A stretch of DNA of 64,000 nt from Tragulus kanchil (taxonomy: Eukaryota; Chordata; Mammalia; Artiodactyla; Tragulidae): the NCBI GenBank assembly GCA_022376925.1, contig JAIOJX010000005.1, forward strand, positions 12,614,501 through 12,678,500. The letters are read 5' to 3'. Below the pieces are notes generated by a model that saw nothing but the letters and a program-made list of their open reading frames with translations, searched no databases and was not told where the DNA came from. A program made the position numbers and the translations under genes. Shown in pieces: positions 49,479-60,264 of the stretch (the first letter of the stretch is position 1; every line of letters begins with the position of its first letter).

Positions 49479-49508
49479 GCCTCTCTGCATCCTTCCTTGT
49501 TTCTCCAG
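49479..49508 (+). promoter_or_regulatory. JARID2: 3' splice site before JARID2 exon 2
   Basis: A run rich in C and T (ctctctgcatccttcc followed by ttgtttctcc) ends in the AG at 49507-49508. A possible branch site, agtaac, lies at about 49471-49476, some 35 bases upstream, which is a normal distance. The acceptor leaves the reading frame in phase 0 for the GAT codon that starts the exon. Confidence 0.85.
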
Positions 49509-49644
49509 GATGACAGTGATGGGATTCCGTGGTCCGAAGAAAGGGTGGTACGTAAAGTCCTCTATTTGTCTCTGAAAGAATTCAAGAACGCCCAGAAGAG
49601 GCAGCACGGGGACGGCCTTGCTGGGAGCCTGAAAGCCGTGAACG
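49509..49644 (+). CDS. JARID2: JARID2 coding exon 2 (internal exon, 136 bp)
   Basis: This internal exon encodes 45 codons plus one base. The peptide starts [20 protein letters not shown], continues through [14 protein letters not shown] and ends SLKAVN plus a split glycine codon. I recognise it as the segment after the MSKERPKRNIIQKKY first exon of JARID2. A pyrimidine-rich tract (about 49479-49506) and an AG at 49507-49508 precede it; a consensus gtgagt donor follows at 49645. JARID2 is a catalytically inactive Jumonji/ARID nuclear protein that binds PRC2 (EZH2, SUZ12, EED) and helps direct H3K27 methylation. Its N-terminal part is known to contain a ubiquitin-interacting motif that reads H2AK119ub; the LYLSLKEFK helix here falls in that area. 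From memory, human has S, AE, I and T where this sequence has A, GD, L and A, so the second half is less conserved. The ARID, JmjN, JmjC and zinc-finger exons are not in the window. The reading frame is intact. Confidence 0.93.
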
Positions 49645-49650
49645 GTGAGT
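49645..49650 (+). promoter_or_regulatory. JARID2: 5' splice donor of JARID2 exon 2
   Basis: The exon ends AACG and is followed by gtgagt, a strong match to the mammalian donor consensus. The codon is split after its first base (G), which agrees with a glycine across the junction in JARID2. Read-through past the donor gives sequence unlike JARID2 and then a stop, which supports splicing here. Confidence 0.88.
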
Positions 49651-49989
49651 TGCCCGCTTTCTCGGATTGGATGATGCTCTGGCTCTGGCCTGGTTTCTGA
49701 AGTGGATGTACTTTGGGCGGTTCGTGCTTCTCAGGCTGGGCCCCTAACGGCCGTTACGTGGGACACCCTGTTGGGCGTTTCGATCCATTTTCATGTTCCT
49801 TCATAGGCTGCGTAACATCGCTGGCAGGGTGCCTCCGTCAGCCTGTGCCCTGTGGACGAGGCCAGGGCTGTGATCTGGTGTCTGCTGGTTCCCGGCTGCG
49901 TGTGGAGCCTGCCATGCGGGCTTTTCTGTGAACGCCTGTCTTCCCATCCAAGCAAGAGGGCAGGGGAAGCCTTGGATGATCTTGCTGAA

Positions 49990-50170
49990 CTGTGGCTCCG
50001 GTTGACGGAGGAAGCCGTCTGGGTCCGTGCCTCTGCCGCCTGTCCTGCTCGCTCGCTGGCGCGCTAGCCGTCCACGGCCCGCTGCTTCCTGGTTGGCGAG
50101 GCCGGGCGGGCGGCTGCGCGGCAGCAGGTAGACCGCGGAGGTAGCGTTTCCACGCGTGCAAGGCGTCCCT
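49990..50170. other. Short GC- and CpG-rich stretch early in intron 2
   Basis: This stretch is clearly richer in CpG than its flanks (ctcgctcgctggcgcgc, gaggccgggcgggcggctgc). It is shorter and weaker than the island at 47.5-48.0 kb. Most of it reappears at 51110-51245 as part of a 1.1 kb duplication. No coding potential was recognised. Confidence 0.35.
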
Positions 50171-52145
50171 CGTCCCCGGCGGTTATCAGGTGGATCCTTG
50201 ATGCCTGGAGGGAAACCTGCTCCTGTCTGCGTCTCTTTTCAGCAGGGTTAGTGTGGCTTACATGGTATCATCCAGTGAAGACATTTCAGAACAAGCGTTT
50301 GGTGACTGTTTCTATGATCTCCGGGGCTGTGGCTGAGCAGCATTCCACAGCCTCTTTCAGTCTGACGAATTTCTTAGATAAACCTGAGTGTTGACCATGT
50401 TCTGGCTTGTACTGGTTTGAAGTAAGGAGACGAGGAAGAGGAGAACCTATTTTTTTTGAGTCTTTGCTGTGATGGGGGGTCATAGAGTCCCAGCACTTGG
50501 GAACCTGACGGATTGCCAGGATGGCGAGTGACAGGTGGACTTGGGGCGCCCCGTTTTCTCCATCCTGCTTAGTTGTAAGGGGAGTTGTCTGGGCGGCTCT
50601 GGTTGGAGCCACTGCTTCCAGACGGGCCCTGCTGGCCCTCTTTCTGTGAGGCCACGGTGGGGGTTCCTGGGGGGCCATCCCGAGTGCTCCTGGGGTCTGC
50701 CCCGCCACACAGTTGCCTTCTGCCCCTCTCTTCTAGTGCCCTGTGACTTGAAACAGGAATCCCCGAAGTCCAAGCGAGTGCGATTGGGAAAGGCCCTTTG
50801 TTGATCTTGCGCATGTGCAGAATCAGAATCATTTGAGGAGCCTGATGCTGTAGGGTACAGCTTGGGCCCCTGTTTGGTCCTGGGTCTCGTATCCCTGCAG
50901 GACCCCCCTCATTCCTCGGCTGCCTGGAATAGAGTAAATGCTAAGCCTCTCGTCTTTTAGAGAGCACTTGATGGGCTCAGTCTAGTTGTCCTTGCTTCAC
51001 GGAACATACTGATTTGCTCTAAGGTATGTCGGGCGGGTGGTGGAGGTAGAGTATTACTGGATCTGGTGTCTGCGTCCTGGGTCCGTGCGCTTCTGTGCCC
51101 TGCCCCTGGGGGTTTCCTGCTCCGGCCTCGGCTGGCGCGCTAGCCGTCCACGGCCCGCTGCTTCCTGGTTGGCGAGGCCGGGCGGGCGGCTGCGCGGCAG
51201 CAGGTAGACCGCGGAGGTAGCGTTTCCACGCGTGCAAGGCGTCCCTCGTCCCCGGCGGTTATCAGGTGGATCCTTGATGCCTGGAGGGAAACCTGCTCCT
51301 GTCTGCGTCTCTTTTCAGCAGGGTTAGTGTGGCTTACATGGTATCATCCAGTGAAGACATTTCAGAACAAGCGTTTGGTGACTGTTTCTATGATCTCCGG
51401 GGCTGTGGCTGAGCAGCATTCCACAGCCTCTTTCAGTCTGACGAATTTCTTAGATAAACCTGAGTGTTGACCATGTTCTGGCTTGTACTGGTTTGAAGTA
51501 AGGAGACGAGGAAGAGGAGAACCTATTTTTTTTGAGTCTTTGCTGTGATGGGGGGTCATAGAGTCCCAGCACTTGGGAACCTGACGGATTGCCAGGATGG
51601 CGAGTGACAGGTGGACTTGGGGCGCCCCGTTTTCTCCATCCTGCTTAGTTGTAAGGGGAGTTGTCTGGGCGGCTCTGGTTGGAGCCACTGCTTCCAGACG
51701 GGCCCTGCTGGCCCTCTTTCTGTGAGGCCACGGTGGGGGTTCCTGGGGGGCCATCCCGAGTGCTCCTGGGGTCTGCCCCGCCACACAGTTGCCTTCTGCC
51801 CCTCTCTTCTAGTGCCCTGTGACTTGAAACAGGAATCCCCGAAGTCCAAGCGAGTGCGATTGGGAAAGGCCCTTTGTTGATCTTGCGCATGTGCAGAATC
51901 AGAATCATTTGAGGAGCCTGATGCTGTAGGGTACAGCTTGGGCCCCTGTTTGGTCCTGGGTCTCGTATCCCTGCAGGACCCCCCTCATTCCTCGGCTGCC
52001 TGGAATAGAGTAAATGCTAAGCCTCTCGTCTTTTTAGAGAGCACTTGATGGGCTCAGTCTAGTTGTCCTTGCTTCACGCGGAACATACTGATTTGCTCTA
52101 AGGTATGTCGGGGCGGGTGGTGGAGGTAGAGTATTACTGGATCTG
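50018..52145. repeat. Tandem duplication 15, period about 1077 bp
   Basis: Sequence from 50056 recurs from 51132, ending near 51066 and 52145. The joint (51067-51131) is a garbled form of 50010-50055. Single-base run-length differences occur at cgtcttttag/cgtctttttag, cttcacgg/cttcacgcgg and gtcgggcggg/gtcggggcggg. Confidence 0.9.
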
Positions 52146-52251
52146 AGGTCAGAGGAGAGCTGTGACTGCTGTGGGCTGGGGTTCACTGCTGTGGCAAGGT
52201 GCACTCTCATCCGCCTGTTGAAGCGGTGATGCCTTGGTGATTTAGGAGTCC

Positions 52252-52528
52252 TTTTTTCTTTTTTAATTTTGGCCTCTTTTATTGGTTTATCTATTTATTT
52301 ACTTTAATCCATCTTTATTTCTTGGACTGTGTGGGCCTCCCATTGCAGTGGCCTCTCTCATTGCAGAGCACCAGCTCTGGGCGCATGTGTTCCAGAGTGC
52401 TGGCTCATAACTGCACACACTGGTCCAGCTGCTCTGCGCCATGTGGGATCTTCCCGGGCCAGGAATCAAAGCAGTGCCCCTTGCACTGCAAGGCGAACTC
52501 TTTACCCACTGGTCCACCAGGGAAGCCC
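52252..52528 (-). mobile_element. CHR-like SINE
   Basis: The element includes gtgtgggcctcccattgcag, gcactgcaaggcgaactctt and ends ccactggtccaccagggaag. It is somewhat diverged, and the target-site duplication is unclear (aggagt against aggaat). Confidence 0.85.
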
Positions 52529-52627
52529 AGGAATTTTTTAATAAATAAAAATCCACCCAACTGGGTAAGAAATCAGCTTTTAGGAAAGAAAGGTAGCCAG
52601 GTGTCTGGGATTGATTGTGGTGAAATT

Positions 52628-52785
52628 AGGGTTGTTGTTCACTTGCTCAGTCGTGTCCAGTGCTTTGCGACCCGCTTGGAGTGCAGCACGCCAGCAGCAC
52701 GCTGTTCTTCACCACCTCGTGGAGCTTACTCAGACTCATGTCCATTGAGTCAGTGATGCCATCCATCCATCTCGTCCTCTGTAAA
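52628..52785 (-). mobile_element. BovB LINE 3' fragment
   Basis: The run cttgctcagtcgtgtccagt, then agtgcagcacgccagcagc and tgagtcagtgatgccatcc, is the reverse complement of the BovB 3' end. It is short and diverged. Confidence 0.75.
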
Positions 52786-53228
52786 TTAGGGTAAAAGAAC
52801 AAAATCTAAAATAAGGCACTCAGGAAGCAACATTGCTGCCAACTAGTTGGCCAAACTCTTGTTTTCGTTGGCATAGTCAGGGCTTGACGATAGTGAGGGA
52901 GGAATTTTAAGAAAAGTTGGCACATACATCTCTGTTGGGATCACTGAAGACTTTAGTTCTTTTACCACCTCCATAAAAAGGGTGGTTTTTGTCATTTGTC
53001 TTGGTAGGTTGCTTTTCACCCTGATGAAGACTGAGTTGTCTTTTTTCTTTCTTTTTCTTTTTCTTTTTTTTCCTTTTTCTTTAAACACTCAGACATCAAG
53101 GGTTTTCTCTTCTGATTGTGAAGTTCCTGTCAGCATGCCCTTTTCTGGTTCGTGTTGCTGTTTGTGCAGGCTGCCCTTCAGGGCCACCTTTCTGCTATTC
53201 TGCATGTTGGGTTTCGATAGCAGTTTTA

Positions 53229-53315
53229 TTATTATTATTTTTAAAAAGATTTATTTATTTATTTATTTTGGTGGGGGTGGGGTGGGGAGGGAGGGGAGCA
53301 GGCGGGCCACTTCTT

Positions 53316-53346
<31 letters not shown>

Positions 53347-53638
53347 GGGGGGAAGTGGGGAGGGAGGGGGGTGGGCGGGCCACCTGTACTGGTCCTTCAT
53401 TTATCTGTTTTCATGCATCTTTGTTCTTTGGCCCGTGCGGGCCTCCCATCATAGCGGCCCCTGTTGTCACAGAGCACCGGCTCTGGACACACACACTCCA
53501 GAGCTCCGGCTCGGTGATTGGACACATCAGTCCAGCCGCTCCGCGGCACGTGGGATCTTCCCAGGCCAGGGCTCGAACCGGCGCCCCTTGCACTACAAGG
53601 CGATGTCCTTACCCACTGGACCACCGGGGAAGTCCTCA
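53229..53638 (-). mobile_element. CHR-like SINE with a doubled 3' tail
   Basis: After a first tail (aaagatttatttatttattt, then GGGGGTGGGGTGGGGAGGG and gcgggccacttc) a second tail of the same type follows (tatttatttatttatttatt, GGGGAAGTGGGGAGGG, gcgggccacctg) before a normal SINE body. One pair of target-site duplications, atagcagtttta at 53217-53228 and 53639-53650, flanks the whole unit. Confidence 0.9.
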
Positions 53639-53767
53639 ATAGCAGTTTTAGATAAGCACATCATCTTGTTTTCGAGCCTACATATGTTTCAAGAATAATT
53701 TTCTTAAAGGCAGCTAGCGTGTTAAACAAGGTGTGTTTTCCTATCTGGGGGCTATTGGGAATTCTGA

Positions 53768-53938
53768 GCTTCCCAGGTGGCTAGTTGTAAAAGAACTCAC
53801 CTGGGTTGGGAAGATCCCCTGATGAAGGAAATGGCTATCCACTCCAGTATTCCTGCCTGGAGAATCCCATGGACAGAGGAGCCTGGGGGGGCTGCGGTCT
53901 ACAGGGTCACACAGACTCAGACATGACTGACGCTCACA
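53768..53938 (+). mobile_element. Bov-tA SINE
   Basis: The element runs gcttcccaggtggctagttg, gggttgggaagatcccctga, agaatcccatggacagagg, and ends acagactcagacatgactga. This is a near-complete Bov-tA on the plus strand and a good ruminant marker. Confidence 0.9.
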
Positions 53939-55757
53939 CACAGGTTCATACGGAAAACATGGGAACCACACTTGTTACCATGGGAATCAGTCCTTCTCTG
54001 TAGGTCCCAGAGTCTCAGGGGTGCTTTCCTGAGGAGTGGGATCGAGGGAAAGCTGAAATAGCAGGGCAGCCCCCAGGACACTTTGGGGGTGGTAAGGGTT
54101 GTGAGCAGTGTTTTCTCTGGGTGTGCATACATGCGTGTGCCACTGTGTGGGTTACTCAAGTGGAGCGGGTGCTTTTTCGTCATCACCCGTGTCTGTGCAA
54201 TAGAAAGACCTGGCCTGGAGCTGCACGTCACAGTGCGCTCTGGGGTTCATCACAGTGCTCTCTGGGGTTCTTCCTGTGGGTCGAGTGGAGATGGGCTAGT
54301 GGTAGGGGAGAGAGCAGTTTTAACAGCTTCGTTTTTCTTTTAATTTTTTTTTTTTTGTTTGGTCTCCCACCCCTTCAAGATTTCCAGCTGAAAAATGTCC
54401 ATTAGTTCAGTGTGAGCTGTGGCAGAAGGTTACTAGGTGGTGGAGTTTGAAGGGTCCAGTGCAGAGTGCTCACTGGGCGGGGTGGTGTGCAGCGGGGCGG
54501 GGCAGGGGGAGCACAGGTGCCTGCACCCCATCTTGGACGGAGCTGGAGGAGCTTCGGCCCCCTGTGCTCCCGTTCTCTTGCTTCGTGGCTTGTGGGTCAT
54601 GGGCCACCGCTGAGACCTGTGGTGTTTTGGTCTGCTAGGGGGAGAAGACCTTCTCGTGGGGGCTCTTTTGAGAATTCTTTGTGTTCGTGACTTCCTGGTG
54701 GTTATAGATGATGCAGTAGCAGAATCACAGTTACAGCTCAAGTCACTTAACTTTGAATCCAGTACTTATTTTTGAACCCAGAATGGAGGAAAGTGACTCC
54801 CTATCTTTGCAACAGTAGTATGGAAAACAAAGTATTTTGTTTCCCCCCTGTATTTGAGCAAAAATACTTTAGAATTATTGGCCTTGCCAGAATTTTCTGG
54901 GAAAATGAAATTTCAAAACGATTAAAGTTCACAGAATGGGCTTGACATAATTCTTACCTAATTGGGAAACGAATTGACATCACTTCCGGGAAATCACGGC
55001 CCTGCTGGGAGGAGGAGCAGTCGGCCCCTGTCCTGGCCTCCTGTGTGACGGAGGTGGGGTGGGGGAGGCAGCCGAGGTCTGCTTTGAGGGTGGAGACAGC
55101 GGCTGGCCTGAGTGACGGGCTTCAGCTGCCCCATTTCTGCAGGTCTGGGAGAGCGGTCAGCCAGGCAGACGGAAGATAGTAGAGAGACCTCATATTTATG
55201 TCATACGGTCCATGTTTGCCGTCCGTCTTGCTTTGTGGTCCTGAAGTGACAAGGCATTCTTTTTTTTTTTCTTTATCCTTCTGGAGGTAGTGAGTGTGAA
55301 CCTGGGCGAACCAACCCCGTGGACTGCCCGTGTAGGAACTGCAGCAGCGGGTGCAGCTTGCTGGCCGCAGCCCAGCTGCTGGGGAGGCGGCGCGGAGATT
55401 TCTGCTGGACGCCGGCCCTCTGTCTCCTCTGGGCTGGAGATGGTGCCACTTTTCCGGACAGTAATAACATTGACAAAAGCTTCGGGAAGGCTGGTGGAGG
55501 CCTTGGCCTCAGCTCCTCTTTGAGGGCCCTTGGCCCTCTGGGGCTGAAATTAGGGACATTTAAATAATAACACGCTACACAAATAATGAGTATACATAAT
55601 TACACAGTCAGGGAGGGGAGCTGTTAGCTGTATTTGAATTTCATTTGCTTCCTATAAATTTCATCCGAGATCCAGCAAACCCTCTGGCCAGCTAAAGCAT
55701 CTTGACTAGATTTAAGGGAAACAGGGTCCTTTTTTGCTTAGACTCTGGCAGTGGTTG
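53939..55757. other. Unduplicated intronic sequence
   Basis: I see no exon. T-runs occur at 54338-54358 and 55260-55272. The frame at 54433-54741 and others here have no recognised domain. Confidence 0.4.
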
Positions 55758-55962
55758 TGATGGCTGGAACCTGTATTGAGTGCTTGCTCTTTGCCAGTTA
55801 TTGTTCCAGCGCTTTACGTGTATTCTGATCTTCTAATCCTCAGAACTCCCCGTGGTGGAGAGGCAGGGCAGCTGTGGGGGGTGAACTAGCAGTGAGCTCC
55901 ATGAGTCGCTCGGGACGGAGCCAGGGTTTAGACCCCGGCTTTCTGCACTGAGTTCCCCTGCC
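55758..55962 (+). mobile_element. MIR SINE
   Basis: The run ttgagtgcttgctctttgcc, then gcgctttacgtgtattctg, aatcctcagaactcccc and gagccagggtttagaccc fits the MIR consensus order. It is old and diverged, as MIRs are. Confidence 0.75.
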
Positions 55963-58082
55963 TGTGACCACCACCAAATTAAATAGAAGTTGTTTTGAAT
56001 CCCCCTATTAAGATAGCATTCCAAAAAAATTGAAATTACAGAAGTACTTTTTTTTAAATAGCAGTTTGTTTTGAAGGAGATAATGTAAAGTCTTATATGC
56101 GCAAGGAGAACTCAGAAGAGGGGCAGTGCAGATATTTATTGCTGTGAGATGGTTCTGGACTTTATTAGCTCTTGTTAGTGAATTGAGAGAGGAAATTAAA
56201 AGAACAACAAAACTGCATTCATCCTGACTGGTCACCCTCCTTACCCACAGATAATTCATTGTTACTTTGTGTTTCTTCACCTAGGAACACAGATTTGTAA
56301 TTTGAATATTGATATTGAACCAGCTAGCTGTCAGAGGACTCCACGCATGTCCAGGATGTGTTGAGAAGGGGCATCAGCCTTTCTGGTGACAACTGCCCAT
56401 TTGTATCCAAAGACCAGTTAGAAGTGCAGATCCCGGACCCCCGGTAGAACCCCACCCTCCACTATGTCTTTTTCAAAAGAGGAGAGTCTTCGTTAGAGTC
56501 TCTTCAAAATCTGAGATTACTGATGCCTATGGAATGAAACATGGACCCAGCTTCTGCAAATTCACTGTTTACAGGATGAAATGAAAATACGACTTCTGAG
56601 TCAAAATCAAAGCCAGGGTACCTTGTCTGGTGAATGGAAGTTTCTTTTTGGCCACATTTGAAATAAATGCCATGGCCGTACAGTTGCTTTTCCGTGACCT
56701 GAAGCTCTCAGGTCTAGCAGTTTTCAAAATAGTCCTTGCTTCAACAGGAAAAACAGTCCGCCCCTACCCCGGTGTCCCTCCTCCCTACCCAAAGAAACTG
56801 GTGTTGCTGTCCAGTCACTCAGTTGTGTCCACCTCTTCACTATCCCATGAACTGCAACACGCCAGGCCTCTCTGTCCCTCTCTATCTCCTGAGTTTGGAC
56901 TCATGTCCTTTGAGTCAGTGATGCCATCCAAACCATCTCCTCCTCTGTCACCCCCTTCTCCTGCCCTCCGTCTTTCCCAGCATCAGGGTCTTTTCCAGTG
57001 AGTCAGCTCGGGACGGAGCCAGGGTTTAGACCCGGCTTTCTGCACTGAGTTCCCCTGTGACCACCACCAATTTAAAAGTTTTTAAAGGCATTCCAAAAAT
57101 TGAAATTACAGAAGTACTTTTTTTTAAATAGCAGTTTGTTTTGAAGGAGATAATGTAAAGTCTTATATGCGCAAGGAGAACTCAGAAGAGGGGCAGTGCA
57201 GATATTTATTGCTGTGAGATGGTTCTGGACTTTATTAGCTCTTGTTAGTGAATTGAGAGAGGAAATTAAAAGAACAACAAAACTGCATTCATCCTGACTG
57301 GTCACCCTCCTTACCCACAGATAATTCATTGTTACTTTGTGTTTCTTCACCTAGGAACACAGATTTGTAATTTGAATATTGATATTGAACCAGCTAGCTG
57401 TCAGAGGACTCCACGCATGTCCAGGATGTGTTGAGAAGGGGCATCAGCCTTTCTGGTGACAACTGCCCATTTGTATCCAAAGACCAGTTAGAAGTGCAGA
57501 TCCCGGACCCCCGGTAGAACCCCACCCTCCACTATGTCTTTTTCAAAAGAGGAGAGTCTTCGTTAGAGTCTCTTCAAAATCTGAGATTACTGATGCCTAT
57601 GGAATGAAACATGGACCCAGCTTCTGCAAATTCACTGTTTACAGGATGAAATGAAAATACGACTTCTGAGTCAAAATCAAAGCCAGGGTACCTTGTCTGG
57701 TGAATGGAAGTTTCTTTTTGGCCACATTTGAAATAAATGCCATGGCCGTACAGTTGCTTTTCCGTGACCTGAAGCTCTCAGGTCTAGCAGTTTTCAAAAT
57801 AGTCCTTGCTTCAACAGGAAAAACAGTCCGCCCCCTACCCCCGGTGTCCCCTCCTCCCTACCCAAAGAAACTGGTGTTGCTGTCCAGTCACTCAGTTGTG
57901 TCCACCTCTTCACTATCCCATGAACTGCAACACGCCAGGCCTCTCTGTCCCTCTCTATCTCCTGAGTTTGGACTCATGTCCTTTGAGTCAGTGATGCCAT
58001 CCAAACCATCTCCTCCTCTGTCACCCCCTTCTCCTGCCCTCCGTCTTTCCCAGCATCAGGGTCTTTTCCAGTGAGTCAGCTC
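55902..58082. repeat. Tandem duplication 16, period about 1073-1098 bp
   Basis: Copy 1 ends at about 57005 inside a BovB element; copy 2 ends near 58082. The first 100 bases of copy 2 lose about 25 bases in several small deletions relative to 55908-56040 (for example ggcattccaaaaattg against agatagcattccaaaaaaattg). C-run lengths also differ near 56760/57830. Confidence 0.93.
56812..57005 (-). mobile_element. BovB LINE 3' end, cut by junction of duplication 16
   Basis: The segment runs gttgctgtccagtcactcag through ttgagtcagtgatgccatcc to catcagggtcttttccagtg. It is the start of the element seen more fully at 57875-58330, broken off at the duplication joint. Confidence 0.85.
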
Positions 58083-58330
58083 TTTGCATCAGGCGGCCAA
58101 AGTACTGGAGCTTCACCTTCAGCATCAGTCTTTCCAATGTTGATTTCCTTTAGGATGGACTGGTTTAATCTCCACACGGTCCAAGGGACTCTTGAGTCTT
58201 CCCCAGCACCACAGTTCGAAAGCATCTTCCGCACTCAGCCTTGTTTATGGCCCGACTCTCACCCATACAGGACTCCTAGGAAAACCATAGCTTGGACTAG
58301 ACAGAGCCTTCTGGTGGACTGTCGTGGCTA
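57875..58330 (-). mobile_element. BovB LINE 3' end with C-terminal ORF2 remnant
   Basis: In reverse orientation this holds the end of the BovB reverse-transcriptase ORF and 3' UTR: catcaggcggccaaagtact, ttcaccttcagcatcagtc, ccttgaacctgg-like drifted parts, and tgactcaaaggacat reversed. Conceptual minus-strand residues LKLQYFGRLM-like (seen as VKLQYFGRLMQRADSLEKTL) are typical of the BovB C-terminus. The frame is broken, so it is an inactive 5'-truncated copy. Confidence 0.88.
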
Positions 58331-60264
58331 GGCTCGTGTCCGCTGCCAGTTGGACAGCGAGTTTAGTTTTCTGCAACAGTCTGGTGTCTGAGACGGTTCT
58401 CACTTGGGTCCGCTGTCAGCACTCCATGGGAACGAAAGCTGCGTGCAGTGAAGGCAGAGACAAACAGCCTACATTTATTCTTTGTTTAAAAACAAAGCTG
58501 CGTCTGTCCTGGAAAATGGGAGAGTTGAGAAGGCGTGATGTCTTTTGCTTGTAGGTGTTCTGTCGTCAGTCTTTTCATGACCCTGAGTCATGCAGACGGG
58601 TTGTTTCTGGATAGAGCTCCCATTTGATCAGCCCTCGATAGGGTTCTCAGTACGTAGGCGGTATTGTGAGTAATAAAATGGAACTGAAGTTGCTTATTTT
58701 GGAGGAGTCAGAGTAGCTTATTTCAGCTCATCTAAGATGTTACTGAATGATACATTATTATTTTATGAAAGAAAGGAAAAATGCATCCAATTATAAGTTT
58801 AAGCCCTCATAACTGTGAGGTGCTTTCTAAAAACAAGAGAAAAATGTGCACGGTTTGCTATCAGTGAAACACTGCAAAGTATGACAAAGTGCTTTAAAAA
58901 TCGGAGGTGCATGGGACAGGCTTGGAGTCAGGAGGCTAGCAGGGAGGCGGGCGATGTGAGCAGCATACTGATGAGCCTTGTGCACCGAGGGCTGAGGGAG
59001 GGAACCAGGCGAGTGCGGACCGGTAGGTAGACTCGGCCAGGAGAATTGATGTCACAGGCCAGTGGGCAGATGGTAGATTACGGTGGCCAGCCTGCTCGTA
59101 CTGCTCTGGCACCAAGGGGTTGGCGAGCCTGCTCTTTGAGTCAGTCCCCCCCCGTCACCCCTTCTCCTGCCCTCCGTCTTTCCCAGCATCAGGGTCTTTT
59201 CCAGTGAGTCAGCTCTTTGCATCAGGCGGCCAAAGTACTGGAGCTTCACCTTCAGCATCAGTCTTTCCAATGTTGATTTCCTTTAGGATGGACTGGTTTA
59301 ATCTCCACACGGTCCAAGGGACTCTTGAGTCTTCCCCAGCACCACAGTTCGAAAGCATCTTCCGCACTCAGCCTTGTTTATGGCCCGACTCTCACCCATA
59401 CAGGACTCCTAGGAAAACCATAGCTTGGACTAGACAGAGCCTTCTGGTGGACTGTCGTGGCTAGGCTCGTGTCCGCTGCCAGTTGGACAGCGAGTTTAGT
59501 TTTCTGCAACAGTCTGGTGTCTGAGACGGTTCTCACTTGGGTCCGCTGTCAGCACTCCATGGGAACGAAAGCTGCGTGCAGTGAAGGCAGAGACAAACAG
59601 CCTACATTTATTCTTTGTTTAAAAACAAAGCTGCGTCTGTCCTGGAAAATGGGAGAGTTGAGAAGGCGTGATGTCTTTTGCTTGTAGGTGTTCTGTCGTC
59701 AGTCTTTTCATGACCCTGAGTCATGCAGACGGGTTGTTTCTGGATAGAGCTCCCATTTGATCAGCCCTCGATAGGGTTCTCAGCACGTAGGCGGTATTGT
59801 GAGTAATAAAATGGAACTGAAGTTGCTTATTTTGGAGGAGTCAGAGTAGCTTATTTCAGCTCATCTAAGATGTTACTGAATGATACATTATTATTTTATG
59901 AAAGAAAGGAAAAATGCATCCAATTATAAGTTTAAGCCCTCATAACTGTGAGGTGCTTTCTAAAAACAAGAGAAAAATGTGCACGGTTTGCTATCAGTGA
60001 AACACTGCAAAGTATGACAAAGTGCTTTAAAAATCGGAGGTGCATGGGACAGGCTTGGAGTCAGGAGGCTAGCAGGGAGGCGGGCGATGTGAGCAGCATA
60101 CTGATGAGCCTTGTGCACCGAGGGCTGAGGGAGGGAACCAGGCGAGTGCGGACCGGTAGGTAGACTCGGCCAGGAGAATTGATGTCACAGGCCAGTGGGC
60201 AGATGGTAGATTACGGTGGCCAGCCTGCTCGTACTGCTCTGGCACCAAGGGGTTGGCGAGCCTG
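57981..60264. repeat. Tandem duplication 17, period 1133 bp
   Basis: Copy 1 ends at 59131 and copy 2 at 60264. Copy 2 starts ctctttgagtcagt and then skips about 20 bases of the BovB sequence before matching again at gtcacccc. One substitution (cagtacgtagg against cagcacgtagg) lies near 58650/59783. It overlaps duplications 16 and 18. Confidence 0.93.
59133..59463 (-). mobile_element. BovB LINE 3' end, repeated by duplication 17
   Basis: Same element as 57981-58330, 1133 bases further on, with a small deletion at its left edge at the joint. Not an independent insertion. Confidence 0.83.

Larger units (their letters stand above)
1..49508 (+). other. JARID2: JARID2 intron 1 (partial; upstream part)
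   Basis: No exon-like segment with splice sites and a recognisable protein was found before 49509, and the short first coding exon (MSKERPKRNIIQKKY) was not found on the + strand. In other mammals the first intron of JARID2 is very long, so a 49 kb stretch inside it is expected. The sequence holds interspersed repeats and fourteen of the eighteen tandem 1.1 kb duplications. It could also include alternative 5' exons, which cannot be recognised from sequence alone. Confidence 0.75.

Noticed and set aside
59052..59270. A minus-strand open frame with a reverse-transcriptase-like peptide
   Set aside because: This is the C-terminal remnant of a BovB LINE, truncated and joined to other sequence at a duplication joint. 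Not a gene.
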